Shown here: piece after piece, positions 1-7,916 of the stretch
Layout of the letters: each line of letters begins with the position of its first letter
Numbering within the stretch: position 1 is the stretch's first letter
Notes under the pieces: model-generated
The model's input: only the letters and a program-made list of their open reading frames with translations
Database searches by the model: none
Told to the model about the DNA's origin: nothing
Translations under genes and position numbers: made by a program
Source: Actinomycetota bacterium
GTDB lineage: Bacteria; Actinomycetota; Thermoleophilia; Solirubrobacterales; Thermoleophilaceae
NCBI GenBank assembly: GCA_005883295.1
Contig: VAWV01000027.1
Location: 2,613 to 19,608, forward strand
DNA: 16,996 nt
Direction of reading: 5' to 3'

Positions 1-144
1 GCGGAAGCGGAGCCCCCGGTCGAGCCCGAATCCGAGCCCGATGCGATCCCGGAGGCCGAGCCCCCGACGGAGCCCGAACCTGAGCCCAACGACGAGCCCG
101 ACTCCTCACCCGGCGGCTTCGCCACCGGAGGCGCTCCCGCTTAG
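1..144 (+). CDS. C-terminal end of a Pro/Glu-rich protein (partial, 5' end outside window)
   Basis: Frame 1 is open from the first base to a TAG at 142-144 and encodes 47 residues. The first 35 or so are a low-complexity acidic tail of alternating Glu-Pro pairs (EPEPEP-type) with Asp and Ser, and the end is a Gly/Ala-rich stretch. Such tails are common as spacers or wall-spanning linkers in secreted or membrane-bound actinobacterial proteins, but nothing here identifies the family. Support for a real gene end is the strong hairpin that begins 7 bases after the stop and the convergent gene that ends just beyond it. A second frame is also open through this repeat (from 41), but it runs antisense through a well-supported gene and looks like a shadow. 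The function is not recognisable. Confidence 0.5.
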   Translation, partial: AEAEPPVEPESEPDAIPEAEPPTEPEPEPNDEPDSSPGGFATGGAPA

Positions 145-151
145 CGGATGC

Positions 152-190
152 GGTCCGACTTTGGGTTCCATACGAACCCAAAGTCTGACC
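152..190. terminator. Long hairpin between convergent genes, likely bidirectional terminator
   Basis: A 17-base arm at 152-168 pairs with 174-190 with a single mismatch (C156 against T186) around a 5-base loop (CATAC). The inner 12 pairs are perfect (GACTTTGGGTTC and its complement). It lies between the stop of the left partial gene (142-144) and the stop of the minus-strand GMC gene (200-202), so it is placed to end transcription from both sides. There is no T-tract on either side, so it is not a textbook intrinsic terminator. Such T-less hairpins are common between convergent genes in high-GC actinobacteria. Confidence 0.65.
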
Positions 191-199
191 AGTGAGGGC

Positions 200-1987
200 T
201 CAAGTAAGCCGCTCGCCGAGTCCGCGGGCGATCTTCCGCGCGCAGGCCATGATCGTGAGCATCGGGTTGGCGCCCAGCGCGGTGGGAAGGATGCTCGCGT
301 CCGCCGCGTAGAGGCCGGGGAGGTCGTGTACCTCGCCGGCCGGGTCCACGACCGAGTCGCGCGCGCTCGTCCCCATGCGCGCGGTCCCCATCGGGTGGAA
401 GGCCTCGAGGCGCAGGGCGGACGGGCTGAAGAGGCCCTGCTCGATCAGGCGCTCCCGCCCGGGGGCCAGCGCGTCGATGCCGCCGACCTGCGGGTAGGCC
501 TCGTCGGCCCCGGCCGCGAAGTGGATCTGCGCGGCCCGGGCGATCCCGAAGCGAAGCCTGGCCGCGTCGTCCCGCGTGAGTGAGTAGCGGATGCGGAGGT
601 TGCCGCGGCGATCGAGCCGCAGCCGGCCCTCGGACTGGTCGGCCAGGTGGACGCCGATGATGCCGAGCTCCCCATAGCGCTCCACCCGCTCCTTCCAGGC
701 GGCCCCCGCGCCGCGCAGCCAATGGGCGCCGAAGGCCAGCGGTGTGAAGGTGGCCTCCAGGAAGAGACGGCGGGCAAGCCATTCGTCCACCCGCCAGCTC
801 TGCATCACCCCGTCCCAGCCGCGCACGTCCTGACCGGGGAACCGGGCGCCGACCCAGCAGGCCGGCTGGACCCGCAGGTGCCGACCCACATGCCGGCCGC
901 CGAGCCCCTGACCCACCATGAGCTCGGGCGTCCCGAGGGCGCCGCCGGCGAGCACCACGGCGCGCGCCGCGACTGAGTAGGCGGTGCCGCCCTCTGCGCG
1001 CCGAGCTCTGACGCCCACCGCGCTGCCGTTTCGGACCACCACGCGGTCCACGCTCACACCGGCCCGGATGCGGGCGCCCGCGCGCGCCGCGCGCGGCAAC
1101 TCGGACACGTGCATCGCCCGTTTGGCGTCGAGCGCGCAGCCGGTCGGGCAGGTGCCGCAGCACGTCACGCCGCCCGCGTTTCGGGGAATGGGCCCGTTGG
1201 AGAGCCCGAGCGCATCGGCGCCGCTGCGGCAGAGCTCCGCGTTGCGACCGGCGTTCGCCCCATCCGCCGGCACCACGGTCAGGTCTCGCTCGAGCTGCTC
1301 GAACTCGCCCTCGAGCTCGGTGGCCCACGGGATGCCGACGCGATCGCGCCACTGCGTCAGCACTCCGTCCGGGGTCCGGAAGCACGTGCCCGAGTTGATC
1401 ACGGTGGTGCCGCCCACGCACCGCCCCACCGGGAGCGCGATCGGCGGCCTGCCGTCGCAGGCGGTGAGACCGCCGTCGCGGTAGAGGGTCGTGAGCGCGT
1501 CGATCGGGTCGCGCGAGTACGTGATCGCGTCGTGGTACTCGCCCGCTTCGAGGACGATCACGTCGAGTCCCGCCTCGGCCAGCACGCGCGCCGCCGCCGC
1601 GCCGCCCGCTCCCGAGCCCACGACGACCACGTCGCAGCGCTCGTCCTCGTCCGGGGGCACGAGCGCGGCGGGGTTGAGGTGCGGCGGGAGCGGGGGCCGC
1701 GGAGCCGCGGGCCCGAGCTCGCAGCGGGGGATGGACCCCACGGCGTTCTGCACCTCCGCCGCCCGCGCGTAGGAGATCCCGCAGAGCGACTTCAGAAGCA
1801 GCACGAGGTTGCGGGCGAGCATCGACCCGCTGCGCTCCAGTCTCTCGATCCGTCGCGTACGCCGCCTGGGTGAGAGCCGCGAGAACGAGGGGATGGACGA
1901 GCGCTCGAGCGCCCGCAGCGCGAGCCTCGCGGTGCCCCGCATCCGCGGCGGCGCCGCCTCCAGCAGCCGCAGCGCGCCGTCGACCAC
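200..1987 (-). CDS. GMC-family FAD-dependent oxidoreductase with N-terminal helical extension
   Basis: Likely oxidises an alcohol (sterol, sugar or long-chain alcohol type) with FAD; the substrate cannot be told. From the GTG at 1987 it is 595 residues. The first ~115 are a helical N-terminal domain (includes FSRLSP near residue 35). The FAD Rossmann motif GSGAGG is at 124-129, followed by an acidic E-A-G strand end near 147. A Cys-rich segment (CCGTCPTGC) lies mid-protein. The C-terminal GMC signature has His531 in FHPMGTARMG and Asn574 in GANPM, matching the family's catalytic His/Asn pair. There is no Sec signal. The start is doubtful: the frame stays open upstream to a TGA at 2102-2104 and encodes a family-like stretch (LRAFAQALIPPGG) that the GTG start would cut off, yet no ATG, GTG or TTG occurs there. 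It lies downstream of, and in the same frame as, the membrane protein gene at 2102-2557. Confidence 0.88.
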   Translation of the reverse strand: MVDGALRLLEAAPPRMRGTARLALRALERSSIPSFSRLSPRRRTRRIERLERSGSMLARNLVLLLKSLCGISYARAAEVQNAVGSIPRCELGPAAPRPPLPPHLNPAALVPPDEDERCDVVVVGSGAGGAAAARVLAEAGLDVIVLEAGEYHDAITYSRDPIDALTTLYRDGGLTACDGRPPIALPVGRCVGGTTVINSGTCFRTPDGVLTQWRDRVGIPWATELEGEFEQLERDLTVVPADGANAGRNAELCRSGADALGLSNGPIPRNAGGVTCCGTCPTGCALDAKRAMHVSELPRAARAGARIRAGVSVDRVVVRNGSAVGVRARRAEGGTAYSVAARAVVLAGGALGTPELMVGQGLGGRHVGRHLRVQPACWVGARFPGQDVRGWDGVMQSWRVDEWLARRLFLEATFTPLAFGAHWLRGAGAAWKERVERYGELGIIGVHLADQSEGRLRLDRRGNLRIRYSLTRDDAARLRFGIARAAQIHFAAGADEAYPQVGGIDALAPGRERLIEQGLFSPSALRLEAFHPMGTARMGTSARDSVVDPAGEVHDLPGLYAADASILPTALGANPMLTIMACARKIARGLGERLT

Positions 1988-2101
1988 CGGCAGCCCTCCG
2001 TCCGCATCGGCGGCCGGGAGGCGACCTCCCGGCGGGATCAGCGCCTGCGCGAAGGCGCGAAGCGTTACGAGCTCAGGCGCCGCGAGGCCCCGGGCGCCCC
2101 T

Positions 2102-2557
2102 TCAGACCGGAGCGCGCGCCTCGACCTCGGTCCTGCCAAGTATGGCCCAGCAGCCGAGGGCAACCCCCACCAAGCTCCCGTCCACCACGAAGTTGGCGAG
2201 GTAGATGAACACCTCGCGGTCGAACACGTAGAACGCGCCCGCGGCGAGCGAGGAGGCGGCCTTTCCGGCGGCCAGCACCAGGAGTAGCGGCCGGTACCGG
2301 CGCACGTCGATGGAGACGACGAGCGCGAGCCCCGTGATCACGACCATGTACGCGAACCCGAGCGCGAGCCAGAACTTCTCGGACGTAGCCGGCCCGGCGA
2401 CGAAGCCGCCGAACCAGTCACCGACGTCGTCGAGCGTCTCGATCACGCCGTTCGGCGTCGAGATGAAGAGGATGCCGACGACGGCGAACGTGCCCGCCAG
2501 CCCCCGCATCGTGAGCACGACCGCGCGCTCAGCGCCCCTCGGCGACATCAGGCGCAT
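2102..2557 (-). CDS. Four-helix membrane protein of unknown function
   Basis: Encodes 151 residues. Hydrophobic segments near residues 14-33, 63-83, 90-110 and 117-140 suggest four membrane helices. The helix 1-2 loop is acidic and aromatic (around residues 36-60, with TLDDVGDWFGG), and a basic RRYRP turn precedes helix 3. I do not recognise the family; the topology resembles small DoxX-like or quinone-pocket proteins, but no diagnostic motif is present. ATG codons at 2557, 2548 and 2509 are all in frame; an AGGAG at 2572-2576 sits rather far (14 bases) from the first. The stop TGA is 114 bases before the first usual start codon of the GMC oxidoreductase, in the same frame, and the family-like GMC sequence begins within a few codons of it. 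Co-transcription is therefore likely, and a membrane partner for the oxidoreductase is a reasonable inference. Confidence 0.75.
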   Translation of the reverse strand: MRLMSPRGAERAVVLTMRGLAGTFAVVGILFISTPNGVIETLDDVGDWFGGFVAGPATSEKFWLALGFAYMVVITGLALVVSIDVRRYRPLLLVLAAGKAASSLAAGAFYVFDREVFIYLANFVVDGSLVGVALGCWAILGRTEVEARAPV

Positions 2558-2579
2558 CGTACCGGGGCCTGCTCCTACT

Positions 2580-2585
2580 TAGAAT
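2580..2585 (+). promoter_or_regulatory. Probable -10 box (TAGAAT) of gatCAB, near-leaderless start
   Basis: TAGAAT matches the actinobacterial -10 pattern (TAnnnT) and lies 8 bases upstream of the gatC GTG at 2594. Transcription would start at or next to the start codon, giving a leaderless message, in line with the lack of a clear Shine-Dalgarno sequence. No convincing -35 was seen. The box lies in the 36-base gap between divergent genes, so promoters for both directions must overlap here. Confidence 0.5.
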
Positions 2586-2593
2586 CGGCCGCC

Positions 2594-2881
2594 GTGATCG
2601 ATCGCGATCAGGTGCTGCACGTAGCCCGGCTCGCCCGCCTTCGCCTGGACGACCAGGAGGTCGAGCGCATGTCCGGCGAGCTCGCGACGATCCTCGACCA
2701 CATCGACAAGATCGGGGAGCTCGACCTGGACGACGTCGAGCCGACCTCGCACGTGATCCAGGTCGAGAACGTGCTGCGGCCGGATGAGCCCCGGCCCAGC
2801 CTGCCGCGCGAGGACGCGCTCGCACAGGCTCCCGATCCCGCGGAGGGCGGCTTCAGGGTTCCGAGCCCGGGCGGGGCATGA
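2594..2881 (+). CDS. gatC: Asp-tRNA(Asn)/Glu-tRNA(Gln) amidotransferase subunit C
   Basis: GatC is the small structural subunit that wraps around GatA and stabilises the GatCAB complex in the cytoplasm. The 95-residue product has the usual length. It shows the family pattern: an N-terminal helix with VLHVARLARLRL (residues 7-18), a second helix with ELATILDHIDKI, then the DVEPTSHV turn and a C-terminal segment with LRPDEPRPSLPREDAL that lies along GatA. The start is GTG at 2594, chosen because the family N-terminus begins here and a -10 box lies 8 bases upstream. It overlaps gatA by 4 bases (ATGA at 2878-2881), so the two are translationally coupled. Confidence 0.96.
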   Translation: MIDRDQVLHVARLARLRLDDQEVERMSGELATILDHIDKIGELDLDDVEPTSHVIQVENVLRPDEPRPSLPREDALAQAPDPAEGGFRVPSPGGA

Positions 2882-4285
2882 GCGAGCTCCTCGAGCTGAC
2901 GGCCGCCCAGGCGGCCGAACGGGTCCGCGCGGGCGAGGTCTCCGCGGGGGAGCTGTTCGAGCTCTACCGCGAGCGCGCGCGCGGCGACGAGCTGGGTGCC
3001 TTCCTCTGGGTCTCGGACGATGACCCGCCTGACACCCCGCCGGACGCGCCGCTCGGCGGCGTACCGCTGGCGGTGAAGGACCTCTTCTGCGTGAAGGGCG
3101 TTCCGAGCGCCGCGGCCTCACGGATCCTGGAGGGGTACAGGCCGCCCTACACGGCCACGGCCGTCGAGCGCCTGAACGCGGCGGGCGCACCCACGCTCGG
3201 CAAGACGAACATGGACGAGTTCGCGATGGGCTCGTCGAATGAGAACTCGGGCTTTCGCCCGGTGCTCAACCCATGGGACCGCGAGCGCGTCCCCGGCGGC
3301 TCCTCCGGCGGATCCGCGGCGGCGGTCGCGGCCGGCCTCGCGCCGTGGGCGATTGGCACCGACACCGGCGGCTCGATCCGGCAGCCTGCGTCGCTGTGCG
3401 GGATCGTCGGGATGAAGCCCACCTACGGCGCGGTCTCTCGCTACGGGATGATCGCCTTCGCGTCCTCGCTCGACCAGTGCGGCCCGCTCACGCGGGACGT
3501 GACCGACGCCGCTCTGCTGTTCAGGCACATGGTGGGACGCGACCGCTGCGACTCCACCTCGCTCGAGTTTCCCGAGGAGGTTCGCCTGCCGAAGGCCGAG
3601 CGCCTGGACGGCCTACGGTTCGGCGTGCCGCCGGAGCTCTCGGGCGAGGGGGTCGAGGCCGGCGTGCGCGAGGTCCTCGACCGCACCGTCAAGCTGGTTG
3701 AGGAGCTGGGCGGCGTGGTGGAGGAGGTGGGCCTGCCGCACTCGCCGCACGGCATCGCCGCCTACTACGTGCTCGCCCCGGCAGAGGCCAGCGCGAACCT
3801 GGCGCGCTACGACGGTGTGCGCTACGGGCCGCGAAAGGGGAACGGCGACCTGCTCTCGCTGTACGAGGAGACCCGCGCCGCCGGCTTCGGAGCCGAGGTC
3901 AAGCGGCGCATCATGCTCGGCACCTACGCGCTCTCGTCGGGCTACTACGAGGCCTACTACGGCCGCGCGCAGCGCGTCCGGACGAAGATCGCCGACGACT
4001 TCCGAGCGGCGTTCGAGCGGGTGGACCTGATCCTCACTCCCACCTCGCCCACGGTGGCGTTCAAGCTTGGCGAGCGAACGGCGGACCCGCTTGCGATGTA
4101 CCTGTCGGACTACTGCACGGTTCCGATGCCGCTGGCCGGGGTACCGGCGATCTCGATCCCGGGCGGCCTGTCGGACGGGCTTCCCGTGGGCATCCAGCTC
4201 GCAGGCCCCGCCTTCAGCGAGAACCGCATCCTCGACGCGGCGTACGCGCTCGAGCAGGCGATCGGCTTCGACGGGAGCGGCGCGC

Positions 4286-4293
<8 letters not shown>
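2878..4293 (+). CDS. gatA: Asp-tRNA(Asn)/Glu-tRNA(Gln) amidotransferase subunit A
   Basis: The glutaminase subunit of GatCAB, an amidase-signature enzyme that releases ammonia from glutamine and passes it to GatB. The product is 471 residues, close to the usual length. The Ser-cisSer-Lys triad is visible: Lys67 in LAVKDLF, Ser142 in the GGSSGGS loop and Ser166 in GTDTGGSIRQP. The spacings (75 and 24) match the known family triad. Other family blocks are LGKTNMDEFAMGSSNENS near 107-124 and PLAGVPAISIPGG near the C-terminus. No lesion was seen. ATG at 2878 overlaps gatC by 4 bases, and the TGA at 4291-4293 overlaps the gatB start by 8 bases, indicating a single coupled operon. Confidence 0.98.
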
Positions 4294-5872
<1,579 letters not shown>

Positions 5873-5969
5873 GCGACGGGCCCGGCCAGGCCACGCAGGT
5901 GCGCGAGCTCCCCGCCGACGCACCCACCGTCATCCTGCGGCGCCCCATCGCAGGGGGGTAAGCACAGCC

Positions 5970-6611
5970 GTGGAGGCCGGCGCGCTCCCCGAGCTCGCCG
6001 CGGTCCCGTGGCGCCGCCGCGCGAGCGAGGCGTCGATCAGGCGGCGCGGTCAGCTCTGGACCCTGACCACGGTCGCGCACGTGGTGCCGTTCATCGCCGT
6101 GGCCGTCGTGCTGATGCTGCTCCAGCCGCTGTCGGCGCCCGTCGCCGCGGCTGCGCTCGCCCACGCGTGGATCATCCCCGAGCTCTACGCCGTGCGCGGC
6201 GCCAACACGATCAGGCCGAAGCGCCGCGAGCCCCCGCTGTCGGAGCCGGTCGCGCAGGGCTTCCTCGGCGACCTCCTGGGCCACGAGGAGCGGGACCTCC
6301 ACCGTTCCACCGGGCTCGCGGTCGAGCGCGGGCGGCTCGGCGTCTGGCTGGTGGGCGAGGCGGGCGCTGTCCTGGTCACGCCCGGCGGGCGCCGGGTGCA
6401 CTGCTTCTGCGTGGCCGCGACCGAGGGTGGGCTGCCGCCCTCCGACCGGATCGCGCACCTGCTGCTCGCCCTGCGCACCGACGAGACCGGGTTCGCGACC
6501 GTGGCGAACCACGCCTTCTCGGGCGCGCCGTGGCGCCTGCGTCGCCGGATGGACGGCCGCGGGCGCCCCGCACTGGCCGCCGCGCGCCGGGCGGCCGCCT
6601 CGTTCTCGTAG
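5970..6611 (+). CDS. Two-helix membrane protein of unknown function
   Basis: Starts at GTG 5970, with the AGGGGGG run at 5952-5958 as likely ribosome binding site; gives 213 residues. A basic N-terminal part with WRRRASEASIRRRGQ (14-28) precedes two hydrophobic segments (about 31-51 and 56-74), then a soluble C-terminal domain of about 130 residues. That domain has alternating strand-like stretches (GRLGVWLVGEAGAVLVTPGG, HCFCVAA), a helix with DRIAHLLLALRTDETGFATVANH, and a basic end. Arginines before helix 1 and after helix 2 suggest that both termini face the cytoplasm. Not recognised. The stop is 10 bases before the NADH dehydrogenase-like gene, so the two are probably co-transcribed. Confidence 0.72.
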   Translation: MEAGALPELAAVPWRRRASEASIRRRGQLWTLTTVAHVVPFIAVAVVLMLLQPLSAPVAAAALAHAWIIPELYAVRGANTIRPKRREPPLSEPVAQGFLGDLLGHEERDLHRSTGLAVERGRLGVWLVGEAGAVLVTPGGRRVHCFCVAATEGGLPPSDRIAHLLLALRTDETGFATVANHAFSGAPWRLRRRMDGRGRPALAAARRAAASFS

Positions 6612-6621
6612 GGTCCAAACG

Positions 6622-7880
6622 ATGGCCTGGCACGTCGTCATAGCCGGCGGCGGCTTTGGCGGGTTCTACGCCGCTCGCCGCCTCGAGCAGGTACTGCCCC
6701 AGCAGAGCGCTCGGGTCACCCTGGTCTCATCCGACAACTTCCTGCTCTACACGCCGCTGCTGCCCGGTGCCGCCGCGGGCACCCTGGAGCCGCGCCACGT
6801 GGTGATCCCGCTGCGCGAGGAGCTCCACCAGACTGACACGGTCCTTGGCCGGGTGACGGGGCTCGACGCCGGCGGCTCCACGCTCGAGGTGCAGAGCGTG
6901 GAGGGCCGGAACGAGCGGCTCGCCTACGACCAGCTGGTGCTGGCCCTGGGCTCGATCTCCCGCGTCCCGCCCGTCCCGGGGCTCGCCGAGCACGGGCTGG
7001 GGTTCAAGACGCTGGCCGAGGCGATCGCGCTCCGTAACCGGGCCCTCCTCAACCTCGAGATCGCCGAGTCCCTCGAGGACCCGGAGGCGCGCCGCTCGTT
7101 CCTCAGCTTTGTCTTCATCGGGGCCGGCTACGCGGGGGTGGAGGGGATCGCCGAGCTCCAGGACTACGTGGCCGACGTGATCGACCGCTACCCGCGCTGC
7201 CGCATCGACGGGACCCGCTGGCTGATCGCCGACGCCGACGACCGGATCATGCACAGTCCGCCGAGGCGGATCGGGTCACGCTCTCCACGGGCGAGGTCAT
7301 CCCCACGCGGCTCCTCTGCTGGACGGCGGGGGTGAGGCCGCCGCCCTTGATCCGGCAGCTGGGGCTGCCGCTGGCCGACGAGGGCCGGATTGCGGTGGAC
7401 GACACCATGAGGGTTCAGGGCCACGACGGGATCTGGGCCATCGGCGACTGCGCTGCGGTCCCGGATCCGGCCAAGCGGCGCCGAGCGGCGTCGCCCCCGA
7501 CGGCGCAGCACGCGCTGCGGCAGGGCCGCCTCGTGGCCGACAACGTGGCGGCGACCCTGGGCCATGGCCGGGTGCGGAAATTCCGCTACCGCACGCTCGG
7601 CGTCTTCGTGGACCTGGGGCGGCGGCAGGCCGTGGCCGAGATGCTCGGCGTGAAGCTGAGGGGCTTCCCCGCGTGGTGGGCCGCCCGGACCTACCACATG
7701 GCGATGATGCCCGGGACCGCCCGCAAGCTCCGGTTGATCGTCGACTGGACGGTGGGGCTCCTGTTCGGCCGCGCGTCCGCGGAGCTCGGGCAGCTCGGTC
7801 ACCCGCCGCCGCTCGAGGGCGGCGACCTCCGGTCGGAGGACGCGGCCCGCGTGCTGGCGAACACGCGTGACGCGGGGTAA
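6622..7880 (+). pseudogene. Type II NADH:quinone oxidoreductase-like gene, broken by a short internal loss and frame change
   Basis: NDH-2 enzymes are peripheral membrane flavoproteins passing electrons from NADH to menaquinone without pumping. The 5' part (ATG 6622) has the FAD motif GGGFGG at residues 9-14, LLYTPLLPGAAAG, an LVLALGS strand, and the NADH Rossmann motif GAGYAGVE at 167-174, and is family-like up to DDRIMH at about residue 211 (7254). It then runs off frame to a TGA at 7333-7335. The rest is in another frame from about 7260: ADRVTLSTGE, LLCWTAGVRP, the FAD-binding AIGDCAAVPD, PTAQHA, FVDLGRRQA and the amphipathic C-terminal membrane anchor (VDWTVGLLFGR), ending at TAA 7878-7880. 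Compared with the family, about 25-30 residues are missing at the junction, so this is not a single-base error. A shorter restart at GTG 7332 would lack the nucleotide-binding half. Confidence 0.82.
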
Positions 7881-7916
7881 GGTGGCCTGGGACGGCGCCG
7901 AGCCGGACAAGCACGG

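Noticed and set aside
41..583. Plus-strand open frame starting in the Pro/Glu repeat
   Set aside because: It reads through the stop of the better frame, the hairpin, and antisense through the conserved C-terminus of the GMC gene (HPMGT and Asn574 region).
141..1421. Minus-strand open frame shifted relative to the GMC gene
   Set aside because: The GMC frame has FAD and His/Asn signatures across the same bases; this frame is Arg-rich without motifs.
2558..2593. Operator for a regulator in the divergent promoter gap
   Set aside because: No inverted repeat or known operator pattern is visible in these 36 bases beyond the -10-like TAGAAT.
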